Source: an uncultured Verrucomicrobia subdivision 3 bacterium (GTDB lineage: Bacteria > Verrucomicrobiota > Verrucomicrobiia > Limisphaerales > UBA11358). Taken from it: DNA of 57,470 nucleotides. Under the pieces are notes generated by a model that saw only the letters and a program-made list of their open reading frames with translations, had not been told where the DNA came from and did not search any database. Where the stretch lies: NCBI GenBank assembly GCA_903850425.1, contig CAINLR010000007.1, forward strand, positions 1 through 57,470, in the 5' to 3' direction. Below are positions 52,585 to 57,470 of this stretch, piece after piece. Every line of letters starts with the position of its first letter. Within the stretch, counting starts at the first letter, position 1. The position numbers were made by a program, and so were the translations under genes.

Positions 52585-54729
52585 ATGGCAACCCGACTGA
52601 ATCCTTGTTACTTCCAGCTTCCACTCTTTGTGTTGGCATGGCTGCTCGCGCCCGCGCTGCTCTTCGCAGCCACGAATGCCGTCCCAAAGCTCCCCAACGC
52701 CGACTGCCTTGATTGCCACACCGATCCGGCCAACAAGCGCGCGGCCAGCAGCCATGCCGCGCCCCTCGCGTTGTTCCCGACGAACGGTTTTGCCAAATCG
52801 GTTCACAGCGCACTCGACTGCATTGACTGCCACGACGGCATCAAGGAAATGGTCCACGACAAGAATGTGCCGCCGCCGAACTGCGCGGGCTGTCACGAAA
52901 AAGAAGGCAAGGACTACGCCGGCAGCATCCATGGCATGAGCCACAAGATGGGGGCCTCGGGCGCGGCGCAGTGCTGGGACTGCCACGGCGGCCACGAAAT
53001 TGTGCCGGTGAAAAACGGGGGGTCACCCGTTTTCAAATTGAACCTGCCGGCAACCTGCGCGAAGTGTCACAGCAATACGAATCTCACGAAGGAGTATCAA
53101 ATTGAATTTCCCGAGGCGGCCTCGCAATACATGGACAGCATCCACGGCCGCGCGCTGTTAAAGATGGGGTTGATCGTCGCGCCATCGTGCAATGATTGTC
53201 ACGGTGCCCACGGCATCAAGCGCGCGGTGGATCGCGATTCGCCCATTAACCATGCCAACGTGGCCAAGACCTGCGGCAAGTGCCACGTCGGCATCGAGGA
53301 GACTTACGACAAGAGCATTCACGGCCAGTTGCTCGCGAAAGGCGACCAGCGCGGGCCGGTCTGCATTGACTGCCATAGCGCCCACCAGATCGTGAATCCG
53401 ACCGGCAAAAATTTTAAGACCATCAGCGACCAGCGCTGCGGCAAGTGTCACGAAGACCGCTTGGAGCATTACAATGAAACCTACCACGGCAAGGCCATGG
53501 CCCTGGGCAAACCCAACGCCGCGCCGGAAGTCGCCGCGTGCTACGATTGTCATGGTTTCCACGACGTGCTGCCCGCCGCCAACCCCGCCTCGCATCTGTC
53601 CACGAACAATATTCTCGCCACCTGCCAGAAATGTCATGAAGGCGCCACGACCAAATTCACCGAATACCGGCCGCACGCGAACCCGCTCGACCAAAAAAAC
53701 TATCCGCTGCTGCACCTCGTGTTCCTGGCGATGACCGGGCTGCTCATCGGCACGTTCAGCTTCTTCGGCCTGCACACGCTCGCCTGGCTGGTGCGGGCGG
53801 TTTATCTGTATCTGCACGATTCCAAAACCTTCCGCGAAGCCAAGTTTGAAACGCAGAATGGCGACGAATGGTTCACCCGCTTCGTGCCGTTTGAACGGCT
53901 CCTGCATTTCCTCGTCGTGACCAGTTTCCTCACCTTGGTGGTGACGGGCATGCCGCTGAAATTCTATTACACCGACTGGGCGAAATTCATTTTCGGTTTC
54001 ATTGGCGGCCCGGATACGGCCCGGATGCTGCACCGTTTCGGCGCGGTCATCACCTTCCTCTACTTTACGCTGCACTTGAGTTCGCTCATCGGCCGATCGT
54101 GGAAAGGCCGGGGCAACCTGCGCAATCCCGAGACTGGCAAACTTGAACTCAAGCGCGCCTTCGCCGTTTTGTTCGGACCCGACTCGATGGTGCCGACGTT
54201 GCAGGACTGGCGCGATCTGGTGGACCACAACAAATGGTTCTTCGGCAAAGGCCCGAAACCGCAGTTCGACCGCTGGACCTATTGGGAGAAGTTCGATTAC
54301 TTCGCCGTGTTCTGGGGCGTGGCCATCATCGGCCTGTCCGGCCTCATCATGTGGTTCCCGGTGTTTTTCACGCGCTTCCTGCCCGGCTGGGTGATCAACA
54401 TCGCGCTCATCCTGCATTCGGACGAGGCGCTGCTCGCGGCGGGATTCATCTTCTCGATCCACTTTTTCAACACGCATTTTCGCATTGAGAAATTCCCGAT
54501 GGACACTGTGATTTTCTCCGGCCGCGTTTCCAAAACCGAAATGCTGCACGAACGCAAACGCTGGTATGACCGCCTCGTGGCCACCGGCAAGCTGGATGAT
54601 TACCGCGTGCGCGACGAATGGTTCCGCTGGAAGAACATCGCCAAATCGTTCGGCTATTTCTTCTTCGGCCTCGGCCTGATTCTGCTCGCGCTGATCATCT
54701 ACGCGATGGTGTCCCGGCTGGTGCACTGA
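52585..54729 (+). CDS. CbcL-like 11-heme c/cytochrome b fusion
   Basis: A 714-residue inner-membrane protein. A signal/anchor segment (residues 10-28) is followed by a periplasmic domain with 11 CXXCH motifs (about 40-350) and then a membrane cytochrome b part (about 370-710) with helices such as LHLVFLAMTGLLIGTFSFFG, RLLHFLVVTSFLTLVVTG and MLHRFGAVITFLYFTLHLSS, giving the His ligands for two b hemes. This order, c-hemes first and b-type second, is that of Geobacter CbcL, a menaquinol oxidase feeding extracellular electron transfer (CbcL has nine c hemes). It is divergent from the ten-gene cytochrome operon. Confidence 0.87.
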   Translation: MATRLNPCYFQLPLFVLAWLLAPALLFAATNAVPKLPNADCLDCHTDPANKRAASSHAAPLALFPTNGFAKSVHSALDCIDCHDGIKEMVHDKNVPPPNCAGCHEKEGKDYAGSIHGMSHKMGASGAAQCWDCHGGHEIVPVKNGGSPVFKLNLPATCAKCHSNTNLTKEYQIEFPEAASQYMDSIHGRALLKMGLIVAPSCNDCHGAHGIKRAVDRDSPINHANVAKTCGKCHVGIEETYDKSIHGQLLAKGDQRGPVCIDCHSAHQIVNPTGKNFKTISDQRCGKCHEDRLEHYNETYHGKAMALGKPNAAPEVAACYDCHGFHDVLPAANPASHLSTNNILATCQKCHEGATTKFTEYRPHANPLDQKNYPLLHLVFLAMTGLLIGTFSFFGLHTLAWLVRAVYLYLHDSKTFREAKFETQNGDEWFTRFVPFERLLHFLVVTSFLTLVVTGMPLKFYYTDWAKFIFGFIGGPDTARMLHRFGAVITFLYFTLHLSSLIGRSWKGRGNLRNPETGKLELKRAFAVLFGPDSMVPTLQDWRDLVDHNKWFFGKGPKPQFDRWTYWEKFDYFAVFWGVAIIGLSGLIMWFPVFFTRFLPGWVINIALILHSDEALLAAGFIFSIHFFNTHFRIEKFPMDTVIFSGRVSKTEMLHERKRWYDRLVATGKLDDYRVRDEWFRWKNIAKSFGYFFFGLGLILLALIIYAMVSRLVH

Positions 54730-54740
54730 AATAAAAAACA

Positions 54741-54769
54741 CAGCCGGATTGAGCCATTCAATCCGGCTG
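54741..54769 (-). terminator. Terminator for the minus-strand gene at 54831-55214
   Basis: A perfect 12-bp stem (CAGCCGGATTGA / TCAATCCGGCTG) with a 5-base loop. On the minus strand it is followed by a TGTTTTTT tail. It may also slow transcription of the convergent cytochrome gene. Confidence 0.8.
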
Positions 54770-54830
54770 CTGGGGTAGCGGTGGTCCATGACCCTCGCTG
54801 GCGGCGCTCAGCGAGCGCCGCTATCCGTTT

Positions 54831-55214
54831 TCATCTCTTGGTCGCCGCTGCCGCCGCCTGCGCGGCGGCGGTGTTTTTGCGGGTCAGGCCGGTTTTACGG
54901 GCGCTCTTGCGGACGTAGCCCATCGTCTGATAGAGGTCGCTGTCCTCGCCATGCGTCGGATCGCCTTTCACGGCGTTGACCACCAGTTGATTGATCTGCG
55001 CCGTCACCGCATCGGCGTTGTCCCGCGCATCGTGAGCCGAGGTGGTCTGTGCATCGAGTGTGGAGATGGCCGTGCGCGTGTCGAACGTCGGTTGCACCTT
55101 CGCCTTGTATTGTGCCAGCGTCATGCCCGAAAACGTCGCGGCGGGCGCGAGCGTAGCCCAGGCATTGATGATCTTCGTCGTCTTCTCGTTCGTCTTCTTC
55201 AGTGATTTACCCAT
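54831..55214 (-). CDS. Small helical hypothetical protein (127 aa)
   Basis: Start at the ATG of MGKSLKKTNEKTTK; the frame extends further upstream but that part looks like background. A basic N-terminus, helices at about 15-85 (NAWATLAPAATFSGMTLAQY, TSAHDARDNADAVTAQINQL), then YQTMGYVRKSARKTGLTRK, a conserved-looking basic motif, and an Ala-rich basic tail. It has no signal peptide. Similar in length and layout to the protein at 13731-14114. Function unknown; nucleoid or RNA binding is possible from the charge. Confidence 0.65.
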   Translation of the reverse strand: MGKSLKKTNEKTTKIINAWATLAPAATFSGMTLAQYKAKVQPTFDTRTAISTLDAQTTSAHDARDNADAVTAQINQLVVNAVKGDPTHGEDSDLYQTMGYVRKSARKTGLTRKNTAAAQAAAAATKR

Positions 55215-55389
55215 AACTTTTTTCTTTCGCCTTGAAAGCGAAACCGCAGCCCCGCCGGGCGTTGTCTTCACACGAAGGCAAAATCACCACCCGGCTGCGG
55301 GCACGCTTTTCCCCCTTTGCAAGGTGATGGCAGCTTGCGCCGCTGTCCGGGCCGTGTCAACGGGGCCAAAGACGATTGCAGTTGGCTTC
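55215..55389. other. Intergenic region
   Basis: No gene or signal recognised between the divergent genes at 55214 and 55390. Confidence 0.35.
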
Positions 55390-55893
55390 ATGTTTCATTT
55401 TAGCCGGACAAATGATGTCCTGACCGGCATGAACTTCGCCTCGGCGGAAGCGTCGGCAAACTTTGCGAACGGTCGGGCCGCCTTGGCGCGGGCATCGGCA
55501 AAGCTGCCGCACGCGTTGGCAAAGCGGGCGGAGGCGAATGCCAAGCCTTCCAAGGCGCGGGAAAAGGTTGCGGACAGATGCGTAAAGCTTGCGCACGCGC
55601 CGGCAAGGCTTGCGGAAGCGTCGGCCACGCCTGCCGCTGACCGCGTCAAAGCGGCGCACGTGACGGCAAAGCGGCCGGACGCGCCCGCCGGGGCGGCGGA
55701 GGCCGGCGCAGTCTTGGCGGACACGCCAGTCAAACCGGCGGATAGGTGCGCCAAACCAGATCGCAACCTCGGCCGGGCGGCGGTCACAAATGAAGACGGT
55801 TGGCAGCGGCTCGCTGATACTAAATTGCCATGCCGAAGACAAAAAGTGTGGATTGGAAAACCGTCCGCTTATGAGACAATCCGCTTTGGCTAA
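55390..55893 (+). CDS. Protein of degenerate heptapeptide repeats (21-bp DNA repeat)
   Basis: From about 55441 to 55760 the DNA repeats with a period of 21 bases, about 15 units, each translating to seven residues of the type A-x-A-K-x-A-x (ASAKLPH, ALAKRAE, APARLAE, VTAKRPD, TPVKPAD). The flanks are non-repetitive (NEDGWQRLADTKLP after it). The start may be ATG 55390 or ATG 55429. The array is also open on the minus strand, so the coding strand is not certain; the Ala/Lys pattern and the MNFASAEAS start make the plus strand more likely. I cannot assign a function. Confidence 0.45.
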   Translation: MFHFSRTNDVLTGMNFASAEASANFANGRAALARASAKLPHALAKRAEANAKPSKAREKVADRCVKLAHAPARLAEASATPAADRVKAAHVTAKRPDAPAGAAEAGAVLADTPVKPADRCAKPDRNLGRAAVTNEDGWQRLADTKLPCRRQKVWIGKPSAYETIRFG

Positions 55894-55928
55894 TGCGCCT
55901 CAATAATGAACCAATCAGGAAAAGGACC

Positions 55929-57470
55929 ATGAAAAAAACAACCGCTATTATTGCCCGCCGCCTGCTGCTGCCGGCCTTGCTTTTAACCCTCAACTCTCAA
56001 CTCCCAACCGCCTCGGCCCAAGGCACCGCCTTTACTTACCAGGGCCGTTTGAACAGCGGCGGCGCTCCCGCCAGCGGGCTGTATGATTTCCGGTTCCGGC
56101 TGGATGCCGACCCGGTGGGCAACACCATTCTGGGCACTGCGTTCACCAATGCCATTCCGGTGACCAGCGGCTTGTTCACCACCACCATTGATTTTGGCGC
56201 GAGCCCGTTCACCGGTTCCAACCTCTGGCTGGAGGTGGATGTGAAGACCAACGGCGCGGCCAACTACACGGCGCTGGCCCCGCTGCAAGCCTTCACGCCT
56301 ACGCCCTAAGCCATTTTTGCGACCACGGCGAGCAATGTGAGCGGCACGGTGTCGGCGGCGCAGATCAGCGGCGGCCTGATTGGCAATGCGGTGCTGCCGC
56401 CTAGCCCGGTTTTTTCCGGCGCGGTGGCGGCCGGTTCGTTTGCCGGCAACGGCGTGAACGTGACGAATGTGAATGCGGCGACGTTGAATGGTTTGAACGC
56501 GACCAATTTTTGGCAGCTCGGCGGCAATAATGTGGCAAGCGGCCAAATCATCGGCAGCACGAATAATCAGCCGGTGGAAATCTGGGTCAACAATCAGCGG
56601 GCGCTGCGAATCGAACCAAATACCAATGGTGCGCCCAACATGATTTGCGGGTCATCGGTCAATTATGTGGCTCCCGGCGTGATGGGGGCGGTGGTCGGCG
56701 GCGGCGGCGCGATGAACTACTACGGGGTGGGTGCCAACCAGGTGGATGCGATCTTTGGAACGATTGCCGGGGGCCTTGGAAACAGCGTCCTTTCCAATGC
56801 AGACTTTTCCACGGTTTGCGGAGGAAAAGAAAACCAGGTTCAGGTCGGTGCCTATGAGTCATTCATTGGCGGAGGCTTCGTGAATACGATCCAGAAAAAC
56901 TCAAACCTGGCAATCATCTGCGGCGGTCAGGAAAACCTGATTCAGGCCGATGACGAGTTCGCGGTCATTGGCGGGGGCCTCTTTAACACGATCCAGACCA
57001 ACGCCGAAACCGCGAGCATTGGCGGGGGTGCCCACAACACAGTTGAGGCCAATAGCTGGGGCGCGACCACTGTTGGGGGTGTTTATAACACGATTCAGAC
57101 GAATTCCGATTGTTCCTTCCTCGGCGGCGGCTATAGCAATTCTGTAGCTGGAGTTTATTCAGTCATTTCGGGCGGTTTACTAAACAGCACAGTTGGGAAT
57201 TACTCTGTCGTGCCAGGTGGCTATGAAAACAAAGCACAGGGGCATTACAGTTTTGTCGCCGGGCAGCAGGCGCAAGCACTGCATCAAGGCGCATTCGTCT
57301 GGGCCGATTCGCAAAACGCGGCCTTTGCCTCCACCACCAACGATGAATTCAGCATCCGCGCCCAGAACGGCGTGCGCATCCAGACCGATGCGGGCATCCA
57401 TCTGGACGCGCTCAACACGCCGATCATCGTGCGCGATTTTGATGTGTTTGCCAACACGGCCACCAACAGC
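55929..57470 (+). pseudogene. Exported YadA-head-like adhesin with one in-frame stop, open at window end
   Basis: A signal peptide (RLLLPALLLTLNSQLPTASA) is followed by a domain starting FTYQGRLNSGGAPASGLYDF, common in Verrucomicrobia. TAA at 56307-56309 ends this frame after 126 codons. The same frame then continues without any stop to the last base: AIFATTASNVSGTVSAAQIS, then repeats of the trimeric-adhesin head type (IGGGFVNTIQ, IGGGLFNTIQ, IGGGAHNTVE, LGGGYSNSVA) and a passenger end. Related proteins have Tyr at this point (TP-Y-A), so TAA looks like a single-base nonsense change or a sequencing error. The C-terminus lies outside the window. Confidence 0.8.

Noticed and set aside
53158-54789. 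Minus-strand open frame of 543 codons opposite the 11-heme cytochrome gene
   Set aside because: A shadow frame caused by GC-rich codon use; its translation is Arg/His/Glu-rich with no family, while the plus strand encodes clear CXXCH motifs and membrane helices.
55357-55842. Minus-strand Arg/Cys-rich repeat protein at the 21-bp array
   Set aside because: The array is open on both strands; the plus strand gives the more protein-like Ala/Lys heptads and a plausible start, so the minus frame is treated as its shadow.

Overview
This 57.5 kb, GC-rich window looks like chromosomal DNA of a verrucomicrobium, most likely of the Pedosphaera/Limisphaera type. This is inferred from gene style and not from any marker RNA. 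The signs are a DUF1559-like prepilin with the leader [19 protein letters not shown], BspA-type leucine-rich repeat and NHL/Ig secreted proteins that end in a shared FYRLR tail, a TFTYQGRLNSGG-type adhesin, and tandem DUF3857/transglutaminase and STN-repeat proteins. No rRNA, tRNA, CRISPR array, integrase or intact transposase was found.

Left part (1-33 kb): mostly housekeeping genes on the + strand. These are the C-terminal part of pyrG, a nucleotidyltransferase with a small partner gene, a membrane-anchored protein, folC, a three-gene sdhCAB operon of the mycobacterial Sdh1 type, a tagaturonate-epimerase-family gene, aspS, a giant LRR protein, an alpha/beta hydrolase, a prepilin, a glycosyltransferase, a CvpA-like protein, mpl, hemB and rnr. 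Between them lie decayed or repetitive stretches: a truncated DUF1702 gene, an array of nested palindromes behind aspS, and two copies of a 139-140 bp MITE-like element.

Centre (34.5-51.3 kb, - strand): a tightly packed ten-gene operon, with most junctions overlapping or only a few bases apart. In transcription order it encodes a tetraheme doubled-CXXCH cytochrome, an NHL beta-propeller lipoprotein, an outer-membrane beta-barrel, a 12-heme cytochrome, a 13-heme cytochrome, a cytochrome b561-like/20-heme fusion, ResB, CcsA/ResC, a B12-binding radical SAM protein and an NHL-Ig surface protein. Divergent from it (52.6-54.7 kb, + strand) is an 11-heme/cytochrome b fusion resembling Geobacter CbcL. 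I count 60 c-type heme sites in five proteins, next to their own heme-ligation machinery and a candidate porin. The best reading is a quinol-to-outer-surface electron conduit (extracellular electron transfer). It is the most interesting system in the window.

Right end (54.8-57.5 kb): a small helical protein, a protein built from a 21-bp/heptapeptide repeat, and a YadA-head-like adhesin that runs off the window and is interrupted by one in-frame TAA codon. A frameshifted remnant of an MmeI-type DNA methyltransferase sits between the two divergent cytochrome loci.
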